A stretch of 64,000 nucleotides of DNA from Pontibacter amylolyticus (GCF_014638845.1 NZ_BMFP01000007.1:85785-149784); one strand, 5' to 3'; positions 36,763 through 46,511 are shown, numbered from the stretch's first letter. The notes: a model not told the origin generated them from the letters alone. Made by a program: numbers and translations.

Positions 36763-37774
36763 TCCCAGCCTCACGGCTATTGTCATACTTAACTGGAACG
36801 GGCTCCGCTATTTGCAGGAGTTCCTGCCGTCGGTTGTGGAAAACAGTGCGGGCTGCGAGGTAATCGTGGCCGACAATGCCTCTTCCGATGGCTCTATTCC
36901 TTTCTTACAGGAGCACTTCCCGCAGGTGCGCATCATCCAAAACGACGATAACTACGGTTTCTGCGAGGGGTACAACATTGCCCTGCGCCAGGTAGATGCC
37001 AAGTACTATGTGCTGCTCAACTCGGACGTAGCCGTGCCACCCGGTTGGACGGAGCCGATCATCCAACTGATGGAATCCGATGAGAACATCGCTGTTTGCC
37101 AGCCCAAGATCGTTTCGCAGCAGCATCCCGACTTCTTTGAGTATGCTGGTGCAGGCGGCGGTATGCTGGACGCGCTCGGGTACCCTTATTGTCGTGGGCG
37201 CCTGTTCGAGACGCTGGAAGAAGACAAAGGGCAGTACAACGATGTAGCAGAGGTGTTCTGGGCAACGGGCGCCTGCATGTTTGTGCGTGCCAACGTGTTT
37301 CACGGACTCGGCGGACTGGAGCCCGCTTTTTTTGCGCACATGGAGGAGATCGACTTCTGCTGGCGCGCCAAAAACGTGGGCTATAAGGTAATGTACAACG
37401 GCCACAGTCAGGTATACCACGTGGGGGGTGGCACGCTGCATAAGTCAAACCCACGCAAAACCTACCTGAATTTCCGCAACGGACTGGCACTGCTGTACAA
37501 AAACCTCCCTGGCGGCGAGCTGTTCGCAACCGTTGTTATACGCATCCTGCTGGACTGGCTGGCGGCCCTGCGCATGCTGGTCGCGGGACAGACGGCAGAC
37601 GCCAAAGCGGTGCTACGCGCGCACGCCGACCTGCTGCGCAACAGCAAGTATTGGCGCAAGCGCAGAAAAGAACAGCAGCTGAAAGGTACTTTTCCGGCTA
37701 TGTCGGGCGTTTACAGAGGAAGTATTGTGTGGCGGTACTTTGTGCGCCAGCGGCGCACAGCGCGGGACCTATAG
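36752..37774 (+). CDS. Glycosyltransferase family 2
   Basis: The 340-residue GT2 protein shows AIVILNWNGLRYL at about 9-21, VIVADNASSDGS at about 37-48, YVLLNSDVAVPPGW with the NSD metal motif near 90-92, and GACMFVRA. Members of this WbbL-like branch transfer rhamnose or related sugars. The start is TTG at 36752, inside the end of ybaB. There is no ATG before the first strand, so the overlap seems real. It ends overlapping the convergent PspC-like gene by six bases. It is not in one of the sugar loci. Confidence 0.85.
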   Translation: MVSNPSLTAIVILNWNGLRYLQEFLPSVVENSAGCEVIVADNASSDGSIPFLQEHFPQVRIIQNDDNYGFCEGYNIALRQVDAKYYVLLNSDVAVPPGWTEPIIQLMESDENIAVCQPKIVSQQHPDFFEYAGAGGGMLDALGYPYCRGRLFETLEEDKGQYNDVAEVFWATGACMFVRANVFHGLGGLEPAFFAHMEEIDFCWRAKNVGYKVMYNGHSQVYHVGGGTLHKSNPRKTYLNFRNGLALLYKNLPGGELFATVVIRILLDWLAALRMLVAGQTADAKAVLRAHADLLRNSKYWRKRRKEQQLKGTFPAMSGVYRGSIVWRYFVRQRRTARDL

Positions 37775-37987
37775 GTCCCAGACAGTGCTACGCTCACGGC
37801 GCAGGTGCTTGCTGACGTTCATCCAGAAGGCCATGATAAAGTAGAGAATGATGGGTGAGCCCAGCGTGAAGAACGAAATGTAGATGAAGGACAGGCGAAT
37901 GCTGCTAGAGGCTATTCCAAGCTTCTCTCCCAACATGGCGCAGACACCAAAAGCCTGAGATTCGATAAAGTATTGTAGCCTTTTCAC
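37769..37987 (-). CDS. PspC-domain small membrane protein
   Basis: This 72-residue protein fits a stand-alone PspC domain: an N-terminal stretch FGVCAMLGEKLGI, the SSSIRLSFIYISFFTLGSP turn, and one or two hydrophobic helices ending in a basic KHLRRERS tail. PspC domains occur in phage-shock and membrane-stress systems. No pspA or stress regulator lies near, so its function is open. It is short but has a clear start and a sensible family match. Confidence 0.75.
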   Translation of the reverse strand: MKRLQYFIESQAFGVCAMLGEKLGIASSSIRLSFIYISFFTLGSPIILYFIMAFWMNVSKHLRRERSTVWDL

Positions 37988-38118
37988 TTTCGTTTGATTT
38001 AAATTTAAAAGTAGGAAATTTATAGAATTTCGTCAAAAAATATCGACGAAAATCATGGTACAGCAGCTAAATAACGCATGCATCCAGCTATATCTTACGT
38101 TGGTTACCCAAATCTGAT

Positions 38119-39906
38119 ATGAAACATAACAAAAAAAACGCCGCTTTGTTTCTGCCACTCGCCGTGGCGATGCTCTCGGCCAACACAGGCTGCACCCTGC
38201 AGCGCATGGTAAAGCAGGCCGAAAAACAGGAGATTGAAGTGACACCTAACCCCCTCGTAGCCAACGGGGAAGAGGTAGTTTTTGAGATGAAGGCCACCCT
38301 TCCGGAGAAGATGCTCAGGAAGAACGAGGACTACCGTTACAAGATTGATGTGGTGTACGAGGCCGCCGGTCAGCAGCGCGAGCACCTGGGCGCCCTCAAC
38401 TTCGACATCGGCAACTACCTGTACGAAAACCGCCGTCCGACCATCACCCAGGAGTTCACGTTCCCTTACGCGCCGCACAAGAACAAAGGCAAACTGCTCG
38501 TGCAAGGCACCGTGATCGACAAGCGCAAGCGTGACCGCGTGGCCTATACCCCGGAGGAGCAAGTGGCAACCGGATTGAACACGACCGCTTTGCTGATGGT
38601 GCGCAGCAACGACTATACCTACGTACCCGACAACTACAAAACCATCGCCGAGGGGCCAGCCACCATCCTGTTCTATTTCGACGAGAACCAATTCACCACC
38701 AAAAGCTACCTGGGTGAGAACCTGCCTGTGCTGGACCAGTATGCCATGGACACCGTTAAACTGCAGAAGATTAAGGTGATCGGCAGCCAGGCGCCCAACG
38801 AGAAAGGCACTGACCTGGCTCAAAAACGTGCCAAAGCGCTGGCTGACTACTACCGTAGCAAAGTGAGCCTGCTCGACTATTCCGGTAAAAAAATAGAGAT
38901 CAGCACGGAAACTGAACCGACCGACTGGGCAACCCTGCTGGAGCGCGTGAACAAATCGGCCCTGCCGAAGGCGCAGAAGCAGGAGGTTAGCGCAATTCTG
39001 CAAAACACAGGCTCCGATAAGCAGAAAACGGATGCCCTGCAGCAGAGCGTAGCCTTTGACTACATCCGTCGCTATGTATACCCGACCATGCGCTATGCCC
39101 GTGTGGAAGTGGACTACAACCGCGCCCGCAAGTCGGACTACGAGCTATACCTGCTGGCCCGCCGCATTGCCGAAGACAGCCTGAGCGCACAGGCACTTAC
39201 AGCCGAGGAACTGCAGTACGCCGCTACGCTTACACCCCTGCTGGCCGAGCGCCGCAAGCTATACGAAGCGGCCGTGAAAACCACCGACAAGTGGCCTGCC
39301 TACTACAACCTGGGTGTGGTGTATACCGAAATGGCCCGCAAAGAGTACCGACCAAAGGCCAAAGAAGCGCTCTTAGACAAAGCCATCCACAACCTGAATT
39401 TTGCCGGCTTCCGCAACCCGACGGCAGAAGTAAACTATGCCCTGGCCAGCGCCTACCATCTGCGGGGTGAGCGAGAGAAGGCTCTGCAGATCTACGACTA
39501 CGCCATCAAACTGGGTGGTGAACAGGAACTCCTGCACCGCATCTTCACCGACAAAGCCGCTCTGGAAATGGAAATGGGCCTGTATGACGAAGCCATTCGC
39601 AGCCTCACTTACTCAGGCGACGACTACCAGACCAACATGAACCTGGGCTTGAGCTATCTGCTGAAAGAGAACTACGAAGGGGCCCGCCAATATTACGAAA
39701 AGGCCCTGGAGTTGAAGGAGGAAGATCCGCTGGCGCATTACTCACTCGCCGTGTTGGGCGCGCGCATGCAAAACGAGGGTATGGTACGCATCCACCTGCG
39801 CCGGGCCATTCAGCGCGACCGCAGCTACATGGAGCGCGCCTTCGACGACCCGGAATTTGCCGCTTATCACGGGAAACAGTCCTTCCGGGAGGGGATGATA
39901 CGATAA
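38119..39906 (+). CDS. Lipoprotein with OmpA-like and TPR regions
   Basis: The 595-residue protein starts with a lipoprotein signal, a hydrophobic stretch LFLPLAVAMLSANTGC with the lipobox cysteine near 25. The middle (about 180-345) has an OmpA-like pattern, FYFDENQFTTKSYL and KVIGSQAPNEKGTDLAQKRAKAL, of the kind that binds peptidoglycan. The C-terminal third contains tetratricopeptide repeats: YYNLGVVYTEMARKEYRPK, NLNFAGF, YALASAYHLRGEREKAL and MNLGLSYLLKENYEGARQ. It is probably anchored in the outer membrane facing the periplasm and may hold envelope complexes together. The exact family is unnamed. Confidence 0.78.
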   Translation: MKHNKKNAALFLPLAVAMLSANTGCTLQRMVKQAEKQEIEVTPNPLVANGEEVVFEMKATLPEKMLRKNEDYRYKIDVVYEAAGQQREHLGALNFDIGNYLYENRRPTITQEFTFPYAPHKNKGKLLVQGTVIDKRKRDRVAYTPEEQVATGLNTTALLMVRSNDYTYVPDNYKTIAEGPATILFYFDENQFTTKSYLGENLPVLDQYAMDTVKLQKIKVIGSQAPNEKGTDLAQKRAKALADYYRSKVSLLDYSGKKIEISTETEPTDWATLLERVNKSALPKAQKQEVSAILQNTGSDKQKTDALQQSVAFDYIRRYVYPTMRYARVEVDYNRARKSDYELYLLARRIAEDSLSAQALTAEELQYAATLTPLLAERRKLYEAAVKTTDKWPAYYNLGVVYTEMARKEYRPKAKEALLDKAIHNLNFAGFRNPTAEVNYALASAYHLRGEREKALQIYDYAIKLGGEQELLHRIFTDKAALEMEMGLYDEAIRSLTYSGDDYQTNMNLGLSYLLKENYEGARQYYEKALELKEEDPLAHYSLAVLGARMQNEGMVRIHLRRAIQRDRSYMERAFDDPEFAAYHGKQSFREGMIR

Positions 39907-39979
39907 GTTCCCGCTTATACATTGCAAATTGAAAGAGTTATCTTAATTTTACCAGCTGAACAGAGATTTTAACATTACT

Positions 39980-40963
39980 ATGCGAAGTATACAGTTTAGA
40001 GAAGCCCTTCGTGAAGCCATGTCTGAGGAGATGCGCCGCGACAAGAGCGTTTTCCTGATGGGTGAAGAAGTAGCCGAATACAATGGCGCCTACAAAGTGA
40101 GCCAGGGCATGCTGGACGAATTTGGTCCGGAGCGTGTAATTGACACTCCTATTGCCGAGCTTGGCTTTGCCGGTATCGGTGTGGGTGCCTCCATGAACGG
40201 CCTGCGTCCGATCATTGAGTTTATGACCTTCAACTTCTCGTTGGTGGCCATTGACCAGGTGATCAACTCTGCCGCCAAAATGATGTCGATGTCAGGTGGT
40301 CAGTACTCCTGCCCGATCGTATTCCGCGGACCAACCGGTAGCGCCGGTATGCTGTCTTCGCAGCACTCCCAGAACTTCGAAAACTGGTATGCCAACACCC
40401 CTGGTTTGAAAGTAGTGGTTCCATCTAACCCATACGATGCCAAAGGTCTGATGAAGTCCGCTATCCGCGACAACGACCCGGTTATTTTCATGGAGTCGGA
40501 GCAGATGTACGGCGATAAAGGCGAAGTGCCTGAAGAAGAATACCTGATCCCGATCGGTGTGGCTGACATCAAGCGCGAAGGCACGGACGTAACCATCGTG
40601 TCGTTTGGCAAGATGATGAAAGTGGCCCTGGCTGCTGCCGAAGAACTGGCCAAAGACGGCATCAGTGCCGAAGTAATCGACCTGCGCACCGTGCGCCCGA
40701 TCGACTACAAAACGCTGATCGAGTCTGTGAAGAAAACCAACCGCATGGTGGTGGTGGAAGAAGCATGGCCACTTGCCTCTATCTCCGCCGAACTGGCCTA
40801 CCACATCCAGAGCAACGCGTTCGACTACATGGATGCCCCGGTGAAGCGTGTGACCTGCCGCGACGTGCCGCTTCCGTATGCGCCTACTTTGATCGAGGCA
40901 TCGTTGCCGAACGTAGCCCGTACGATCGAGGCTGTAAAACAAGTAACCTATCAGAAAGCGTAA
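39980..40963 (+). CDS. pdhB: Pyruvate dehydrogenase E1 component, beta subunit
   Basis: The beta subunit of the thiamine-dependent E1 enzyme decarboxylates pyruvate with the alpha subunit. The 327-residue protein shows [18 protein letters not shown] near 27-44, [22 protein letters not shown] near 58-79, [16 protein letters not shown] near 116-131 and [13 protein letters not shown]-like sequence near 235. These are standard for PdhB or AcoB types. The alpha subunit gene is not adjacent, a common situation in Cytophagales. It could serve a branched-chain complex instead, but PdhB is the best match. A terminator follows. Confidence 0.88.
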   Translation: MRSIQFREALREAMSEEMRRDKSVFLMGEEVAEYNGAYKVSQGMLDEFGPERVIDTPIAELGFAGIGVGASMNGLRPIIEFMTFNFSLVAIDQVINSAAKMMSMSGGQYSCPIVFRGPTGSAGMLSSQHSQNFENWYANTPGLKVVVPSNPYDAKGLMKSAIRDNDPVIFMESEQMYGDKGEVPEEEYLIPIGVADIKREGTDVTIVSFGKMMKVALAAAEELAKDGISAEVIDLRTVRPIDYKTLIESVKKTNRMVVVEEAWPLASISAELAYHIQSNAFDYMDAPVKRVTCRDVPLPYAPTLIEASLPNVARTIEAVKQVTYQKA

Positions 40964-40981
40964 GCTCGACTGAATTTATAA

Positions 40982-41018
40982 AAAACGGCCCCTGGTTCTC
41001 GGAACCAGGGGCCGTTTT
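40982..41018. terminator. Terminator after pdhB, 17-base-pair stem
   Basis: The arms 40982-40998 and 41002-41018 pair perfectly around a three-base loop (AAAACGGCCC with GGGCCGTTTT). The convergent gene to its right can use it in the other direction. Confidence 0.93.
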
Positions 41019-41021
41019 GCT

Positions 41022-41513
41022 TTAAAACCCGGCACAGTCAGCTGGCGGAACCTGTACGCCGCCGGCCTGCTCGTACACGAGCTTTGCGCCGAGGTGGCCG
41101 GTATAGGCCAGAAAACCACTGCCTGCCAGCATGAGCAGCACAACGACTGCCGACAGCAACCGCTTATACCTGTGTACCCAATCTACCGCGAAACCCAGGT
41201 CGAGTACGGCAGCACCCGTAAACAGATAGGCCAGGTTGTAGGCGGCCAGTTCGTGGCTTTTCAGCACGGTGGGGTCGCACAGTTTCCGGGACACAATGCC
41301 ATCGGCCAGGTCGCCGGTGTAGATGCTCAGCCAGGCGCCCGCAGTGCCCGCATAGAGCAGGTAAGCGCCCATGCGGTGCCAAAAGGCAGCTGGCTGCGGC
41401 TTCAGAAATACTGCAAGCAGTTTCGCCAGCGTGGCAAAGAGCAACAGCGCTACCGGAAAATGCACCGTGAGAGGATGCCAGGCCTCGGTACGCCAGCTCA
41501 GCAGCTCCTCCAT
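41022..41513 (-). CDS. DUF2231 family membrane protein
   Basis: The 163-residue protein has four hydrophobic segments. The opening EAWHPLTVHFPVALLLFATLAKLL includes the conserved HPLTVHFP motif of DUF2231, whose two histidines are kept. The tail VPPADCAGF ends in a cysteine-containing segment. DUF2231 proteins are often near copper or heme proteins, but none is here. It shares an operon with the small lipoprotein gene just upstream, four bases away. Confidence 0.78.
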   Translation of the reverse strand: MEELLSWRTEAWHPLTVHFPVALLLFATLAKLLAVFLKPQPAAFWHRMGAYLLYAGTAGAWLSIYTGDLADGIVSRKLCDPTVLKSHELAAYNLAYLFTGAAVLDLGFAVDWVHRYKRLLSAVVVLLMLAGSGFLAYTGHLGAKLVYEQAGGVQVPPADCAGF

Positions 41514-41517
41514 AGGG

Positions 41518-41838
41518 CTAGTCCAGTATGCGCACAGCCACGGGGTCCAGGCGCTGGCCTACTTTTTCCACCTGCACTTCTACCCTGCTGCCTTCCTTCA
41601 ACTGGTCAAACGCCACGGTCTCTCCATTTCGGGTTAGCGTGGTAGCATCTGTGAAGTAGAGCTCCAGGGTCTTGTTGTCATCGGTCTGCACATAGATCTC
41701 TGTTTTCTCAGGCACCGCTTTTTTTACACTGCCTTGGTATGTGCCAGACTCCACGACATCGGTGCCGCCACTATCGCAGCCGTACATAAACAGGGATAGG
41801 ATGGCAAACACAGCCAGCCAGGATTTCAGAATTTTCAT
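41518..41838 (-). CDS. Small lipoprotein of unknown function
   Basis: The 106-residue protein has a lipoprotein signal, MKILKSWLAVFAILSLFMYGC, with the lipobox cysteine at 21. The remaining 85 residues are beta-rich with repeated charged turns (KTEIYVQTDDNKTLELYF and GSRVEVQVEKVG), which could be a small OB-like or SH3-like fold. No family is recognised. Its gene leads into the DUF2231 gene with a four-base gap, so the two are probably one transcript. Confidence 0.7.
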   Translation of the reverse strand: MKILKSWLAVFAILSLFMYGCDSGGTDVVESGTYQGSVKKAVPEKTEIYVQTDDNKTLELYFTDATTLTRNGETVAFDQLKEGSRVEVQVEKVGQRLDPVAVRILD

Positions 41839-42008
41839 AAGGTATAGGATTTAGGTTAATATTCACGGTTTCTGTTCATACATACCGTAGACTACGTCTG
41901 CAGACAATGCAATACATCTTATACGCTATATATTTTATTTGTATACTTCTTTGCAACAATTCGGCTGCTCAATAGGATAGGGTATAGCTAACTGTAAGGT
42001 ATAACGAC

Positions 42009-42959
42009 TCAGTTCAGACCCGAATCACGCTTCACTTCCACTTTGCCTGTATCCTGGTCCTGCTCTATTTCCTGCTTCTCTACCTTTACAGCCGTGTCGG
42101 AGGCCCTGACCCCGCGGTCGTGGGCTTCGGAGTATACCTGTGTGAACTCGGCGCCCAGCAAAAAGATGATGGAGGTATAGTACACCCATACCAGTATGAG
42201 CACTAGGGAACCGGCTGCACCGTAGGTATCGGCCAGCGGGTCGTGCTGAAAATAGATGTTGAGTACGAATTTGCCCAGTGTGAACAGAATGGCCGTGACG
42301 ACAGCGCCCACCCATACATTAGCCCAGCGGATGCGGGCGTCGGGGAGCACTTTGAAGATGGCAGCGAAAATAACCGTGGCAATGGCGATAGACACCAGCA
42401 TGTTGCCGATGGTCACCAGGTATACGGCGATACCGGAGAGCTCTTGCCGTAGGTAATCGTAGAAAAGCCCGAGCAGCACGTCGATCGACAGGGAAACCAG
42501 CAGCAGGAAACCAAAACTCACCACCAGGGCCAGCGACAGCAGGCGGCCGATTACCAGTTTCATGAAGCCTTTCTCTACTTTGGCCTTCACCTTCCAAATG
42601 GCGTTGAGCGAATCCTGCAGCGCCACAAACACCGTCGTCGCACTAAAGGCCATCACGAGCACGCCAACCACCGTGCCGATGGTGCTGGCCTCTGACTGGC
42701 TGGCGTTCTCGATGATGCTTTGTACCTGGGCGGCACTGTTGCGCCCCACAATACCGCCCACCTGCCTCACCACCTCACCCCGCACGGCCTCCTGCCCGAA
42801 AGCAGCACCCGCGATGCGGATGGTGATGATGAGCACGGCCGGTAACGAGAAAATGGTGTAGAACCCGATGATGGCCGCATAGTCGAGCGGGTTGTCGTCG
42901 ATAAACTTCTTAAAGGTCTGTTTGGTGAGTTCCCAGGTTGTTGTCAGCCTTTTCCGCAT
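42009..42959 (-). CDS. YihY/BrkB family inner-membrane protein
   Basis: The 316-residue protein starts, by my choice, at the ATG at 42959, MRKRLTTTWELTKQTFKKF. It has about six membrane segments with the motif NPLDYAAIIGFYTIFSLPAVLII near 22-44 and YFQHDPLADTYGAAGSLVLILVWVYYTSIIFLLGAEF, both typical of YihY (formerly called ribonuclease BN). An upstream ATG at 42992 would add eleven residues. The function of the family is not established. The C-terminal 30 residues are charged. The gene stands alone. Confidence 0.86.
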   Translation of the reverse strand: MRKRLTTTWELTKQTFKKFIDDNPLDYAAIIGFYTIFSLPAVLIITIRIAGAAFGQEAVRGEVVRQVGGIVGRNSAAQVQSIIENASQSEASTIGTVVGVLVMAFSATTVFVALQDSLNAIWKVKAKVEKGFMKLVIGRLLSLALVVSFGFLLLVSLSIDVLLGLFYDYLRQELSGIAVYLVTIGNMLVSIAIATVIFAAIFKVLPDARIRWANVWVGAVVTAILFTLGKFVLNIYFQHDPLADTYGAAGSLVLILVWVYYTSIIFLLGAEFTQVYSEAHDRGVRASDTAVKVEKQEIEQDQDTGKVEVKRDSGLN

Positions 42960-43038
42960 GAGGTTTGCCTTTTTGCTATACCCTACACGCATACGGCAAA
43001 GCGGTTGCTAAAGGTATAGCCTCCTGCACAAATCGGGC

Positions 43039-43758
43039 TTAGGCTTTTGGCAGCGACAGCCGGGCCAGGTAGTTGCCATACTCCCCTTCATACAGCAGCT
43101 CAAAGGTATAGCCACGCGTTGTCGCATAGTCTTCCAGTATAGCCGGATCGATGAAGAGCCATTTGAACTCGCCGGTCTGGTGTGCTTTGTAGCGCATGTT
43201 ATAGATGACCTCTCCGTAATAACCTGCATTCAGGTCTAGCAGCACCGAGCCGTCCTCCTCCTCGAACATATACAGTATATCCGAGGACTCGAGCAGAATC
43301 TGCCCTCCGGGGTTAAGCAGCGTTTTGGCATGCTCCAGAAAGCGCTCCAGCCCTTCCAGGTCACCGGCTATACCTATCCCGTTCATGAGCAGCAATAGTG
43401 TGTCGTAGCGCTGGCCGGCCAGTTTAAATAAATCCTGCTGCAGCACCTGCTTTATACCTTGCTCCAGCATCGCCTGCACTGCCCCGCCCGAAAGATCAAG
43501 GGCCGTTACATCCACTCCGCGCTCCTGCAGGGCAAGGCTATGGCAGCCGGCGCCGGCGCCAACGTCCAGCACGCGTCCCCGGCACTGTTCTAGTGCCAGC
43601 AGTTCCAACTCGGGCATTTCCTCCGGTGTCCGGAACAGGTAGGACACTTTTATTTCATCGTCTTCGGTCAGGTTGCTCTCCACCACAATCTTCGCCTTGC
43701 GGTTACCGGCCATAAAGTCCAGTATAGCGGCCCCTACCGGGTCGTTGGTCATCTCCAT
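43039..43758 (-). CDS. Class I SAM-dependent methyltransferase
   Basis: The 239-residue protein is numbered from the ATG at 43758. It has a Rossmann-fold methyltransferase core: VLDVGAGAGCHSLALQERGVDV is the SAM-binding loop, and LLLLMNGIGIAGDLEGL matches the fourth strand. A TTG start upstream at 43827 would add 23 residues and is less likely. The substrate is unknown, and the downstream neighbour on the opposite strand gives no clue. The RNA- or small-molecule class cannot be told apart from this sequence. Confidence 0.82.
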   Translation of the reverse strand: MEMTNDPVGAAILDFMAGNRKAKIVVESNLTEDDEIKVSYLFRTPEEMPELELLALEQCRGRVLDVGAGAGCHSLALQERGVDVTALDLSGGAVQAMLEQGIKQVLQQDLFKLAGQRYDTLLLLMNGIGIAGDLEGLERFLEHAKTLLNPGGQILLESSDILYMFEEEDGSVLLDLNAGYYGEVIYNMRYKAHQTGEFKWLFIDPAILEDYATTRGYTFELLYEGEYGNYLARLSLPKA

Positions 43759-43964
43759 GCTGTCTGTATATTTTCTGCAAAGAAAAGAATTATCCTCCTT
43801 TGTTGCACTAAAGTTGAACTTATCCAATTATATATTTTACTCCATATTAAATCACCCGCCTTATTATCAATCATTTAGGTATAAAAAAACAGCATTACCC
43901 GTTGCACTAATCAGAAATTTATGTAGATTGGCAATCAATAATCGACCTAAACCTGCGTTTACCT

Positions 43965-44528
43965 ATGAGCACAACCACCTATAGCCATCTCCAATTGATG
44001 AATCCAATGCTTGAAAGCCGATACCTGAAACTGGAAGAGTCGCGTAACCGGCTGATCGGGGAGTTGGAGGGGCTGGATGAAGAGCTTCTGAACCGGCCCG
44101 CCTCCGCTGGCAAGTGGTCTATCAACCAGACGGTGGCGCACCTGATTCAGGTGGAGCAACTGACCAATAGCTACATACAACGCAAAGTGCAGGAGGAACA
44201 ACTGGAGTCTGCCTCACTGGCGCACAGCCTTAGGTCGCTATTGCTTCGAGTTGCGCTGCATTCGGGCATGAAGTTTAAGGCGCCTGCCGCAGTGGCGAAA
44301 GTACCTGCCTATGCCAGCTTGAACTCGCTGCGCATACAGTGGGACGCGGCCCGCTACCAACTGGAGGATACTCTGACCGAGCTACCCCGGCAACAGTTGG
44401 ACAAGTGCGTTTTCCGACACCCCTACGCAGGTATGCTCAACATTTACCAAACACTTGATTTCCTACAGGATCACTTCACCCACCATGCCCGGCAGATCAC
44501 CCGCATGCGCCGGCAGTGGCTCCAGTAG
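43965..44528 (+). CDS. DinB family protein
   Basis: The 187-residue protein is a four-helix DinB/DinB_2 type, with GKWSINQTVAHLIQVEQLT near 49-67, where the first metal histidine lies, and DHFTHHARQITRM near 169-181 with the remaining histidines. Such proteins include metal-dependent thiol transferases such as bacillithiol transferase, and many are of unknown role. It lies between two divergent or convergent neighbours and seems monocistronic. Confidence 0.82.
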   Translation: MSTTTYSHLQLMNPMLESRYLKLEESRNRLIGELEGLDEELLNRPASAGKWSINQTVAHLIQVEQLTNSYIQRKVQEEQLESASLAHSLRSLLLRVALHSGMKFKAPAAVAKVPAYASLNSLRIQWDAARYQLEDTLTELPRQQLDKCVFRHPYAGMLNIYQTLDFLQDHFTHHARQITRMRRQWLQ

Positions 44529-44534
44529 CCGGCC

Positions 44535-45428
44535 CTAAAAGTCTCCTAACTCCATCTTCCTGATCACCAGTCCACTACCTCCGGCGCGCAAACCCGTGAT
44601 GTGGCCTTCTCCGTCCAACTGCAGCATCACCTCGATCTGGCTTGGGGACGGATGGCGCATGAGGTAGCCCTGGTGTATCAGAAAATTGGCTTTGCTTTGC
44701 TGAAGATGATCGTGCAGGTAGCAGGCAAGCGGACCCGCGGCCATACCCGTGGCTGACTCTTCGGGTATACCATAGCTTGGGGCGAACATGCGGGCGCTTG
44801 CATCGGCCAAAGCAGTAGCTGTTGTAAAGACGTAGAAGCCCACTAAACCTGCCTTATCTGATACAGCTCGGATAAGCTCCTGGTCAGGTTGCAAATGATG
44901 CAGGGTGCTCTCGTCGGGCACAGGCACCAATAAAAAAGGAACACCCGTGCTGGCAACGACGGGTATAGACGGGAAGCTGAAGCCTTCCGGAAGCCCAAGG
45001 GCAGCGGCAATCAGGTGCAGGTTAATGCCTGCTGCCTCGATTGGGGTATACTGCGGTGGCAATTGCGCCTGGTATACCTTGCCCGCCTCAAAACTGATCT
45101 GGCGGGTGCCCTCTATGGATTCTTTCACGGCGCTCCCGTTTAGCAGCAACCCCTTTTGCCACAGCAGGCTAAAGGCTGCCACTGTCGCGTGCCCACAATG
45201 CGGGATCTGCTTCAGGGGTGTGTAAAACTCAACTTTCACATCCCCTACTTCTGAGGCTGACACAAAAGCTGTTTCGGAAAGCCCCAGCATGGCGGCTATT
45301 TTCTGGCGCCTCTCGCGTGGGAGCCTGTCTGCAAAAAGCACCACGCCGGCCGTGTTGCCTCCGTTTGGTTGCTCTGTAAAGGCTTTGACAAGGTATAGCT
45401 CGGGTGTTAAGGTCTGCGTGTCGGACAT
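44535..45428 (-). CDS. PhzF family isomerase
   Basis: Numbered from the ATG at 45428 the protein has 297 residues. The first strand ELYLVKAFTEQPNGGNTAGVVLFAD and the catalytic LGLSETAFV (the glutamate of PhzF) are present, followed by IPHCGHATVAAF. The second half shows PEESATGMAAGPLACYL, which binds substrate in the family. PhzF-like enzymes are diaminopimelate-epimerase-fold isomerases or amidohydrolases, and most have no known substrate. An earlier start at 45458 would overlap the neighbouring gene. Confidence 0.86.
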   Translation of the reverse strand: MSDTQTLTPELYLVKAFTEQPNGGNTAGVVLFADRLPRERRQKIAAMLGLSETAFVSASEVGDVKVEFYTPLKQIPHCGHATVAAFSLLWQKGLLLNGSAVKESIEGTRQISFEAGKVYQAQLPPQYTPIEAAGINLHLIAAALGLPEGFSFPSIPVVASTGVPFLLVPVPDESTLHHLQPDQELIRAVSDKAGLVGFYVFTTATALADASARMFAPSYGIPEESATGMAAGPLACYLHDHLQQSKANFLIHQGYLMRHPSPSQIEVMLQLDGEGHITGLRAGGSGLVIRKMELGDF

Positions 45429-45457
45429 AGGGTGTGTGCTGTTAAAAAGGTGTTTCA

Positions 45458-46099
45458 CTACTTGGCCGTTTCGCTTTCTTTCAGCGCGGCAAACTCCATC
45501 TGGATGGTCTTAATGCGGACTTCGGTCTCGTCGGGCAGCTCGTCGAAGGCCTCTTTGCGCTGGTTCAGCTCTTCGAGCACGGCAGCGGCCATCTCCCAGT
45601 CCTGTTGCTGCCAGTTTTTGCTTCTTGCCCGCACATTGCTCATAAAGTTCTGGTAGGCCTGCTCAACATTAGTCGCGGTTAAAGCCGTGCCGTTAGCGTA
45701 CTGCCCAAGCAAATCGCGTTCCCATTTCGTTAACTCAGCCTCACGGTTTGCCAGGCGGTCCCGCTCTTTTTCACGGGCTTTGAAATCTGCCTTGATCTGC
45801 TCATAATCAGCCCGCAGCTTTTCTGAAAAGCCTTCCTGCTTACGGTCCAGCTCCTCGGTCCGCTGCTTGAAGTCTTCTTTTGTTCTTTTCCAGTCTTCTT
45901 CCGTCCGTTCTTCCAGTTTGCTCGTCTGGGCGTTTACCCAGGACCGGAACTCGTTCACATCGCCCTCTATCTCGTGCTCGCGTGTGGCCGTGCAGGCGCT
46001 CACAAACAGGAGAAAGTAGAGTACAAAAGCGCCATCCCTGAAGCGCGGTATTGCCAGTTTAAAAAATCGTGACAAGCACAGTCGAAAATCTGAAGTCAT
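45458..46099 (-). CDS. Coiled-coil lipoprotein of unknown function
   Basis: The protein is taken from the ATG at 46099 (213 residues). An N-terminal segment FVLYFLLFVSACTA contains a lipobox cysteine, though it is preceded by an unusually long N-terminal stretch. After it comes a highly charged helical region from about 45 to 110, rich in E, K and R and likely a coiled coil, then a helical C-terminal part. No family is recognised. It lies upstream of the PhzF gene on the same strand, so the two may be co-transcribed. Confidence 0.65.
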   Translation of the reverse strand: MTSDFRLCLSRFFKLAIPRFRDGAFVLYFLLFVSACTATREHEIEGDVNEFRSWVNAQTSKLEERTEEDWKRTKEDFKQRTEELDRKQEGFSEKLRADYEQIKADFKAREKERDRLANREAELTKWERDLLGQYANGTALTATNVEQAYQNFMSNVRARSKNWQQQDWEMAAAVLEELNQRKEAFDELPDETEVRIKTIQMEFAALKESETAK

Positions 46100-46114
46100 A
46101 CAACTATTAATCAT

Positions 46115-46511
46115 TTGTTATCAAGCATTTCCGTTTTTCGGCGTTTCAACAAGAAAATATACCTACGTATTTAGTGTATTCAAAACTAATACTATAAATG
46201 GTTCGTAATTAATTCTGAAAGGTTGCTAGAATCCAATTATAAACTATCTAATCACATAACCGGATAGTCCATAGATTAAATATCGGCTGCTTTCCTATCA
46301 GGGCGCAGCAACAGCTAGAATAGCTTGCACTACGAGTATGCGTTAAAAGGCACAAGTGTAGTGTAAGCTATTGCTTTTATATATACTTCACTGGTTAGGA
46401 TTTGGATAAACTTCTGGCTTAGATTTCCTGCATTTCCCCATTCGCAATCAAACCCTAGCTGAACCGTTTGCTCCCGGTATAACGTATGCTGCAACGTGAA
46501 GCGTAATCCCT
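46115..46511. other. 397-base gap with hairpin
   Basis: This gap is AT-rich and shows no open frame. A 15-base-pair imperfect hairpin (arms 46319-46333 and 46358-46372, 14 of 15 paired) sits near the middle and is followed by GCTTTTAT. Nothing else was seen. The hairpin could belong to a small RNA or to a lost gene. Confidence 0.5.

Noticed and set aside
38104-39003. 299-codon antisense frame over the OmpA/TPR lipoprotein gene
   Set aside because: A shadow of the lipoprotein gene, which has a signal peptide, lipobox and TPRs.
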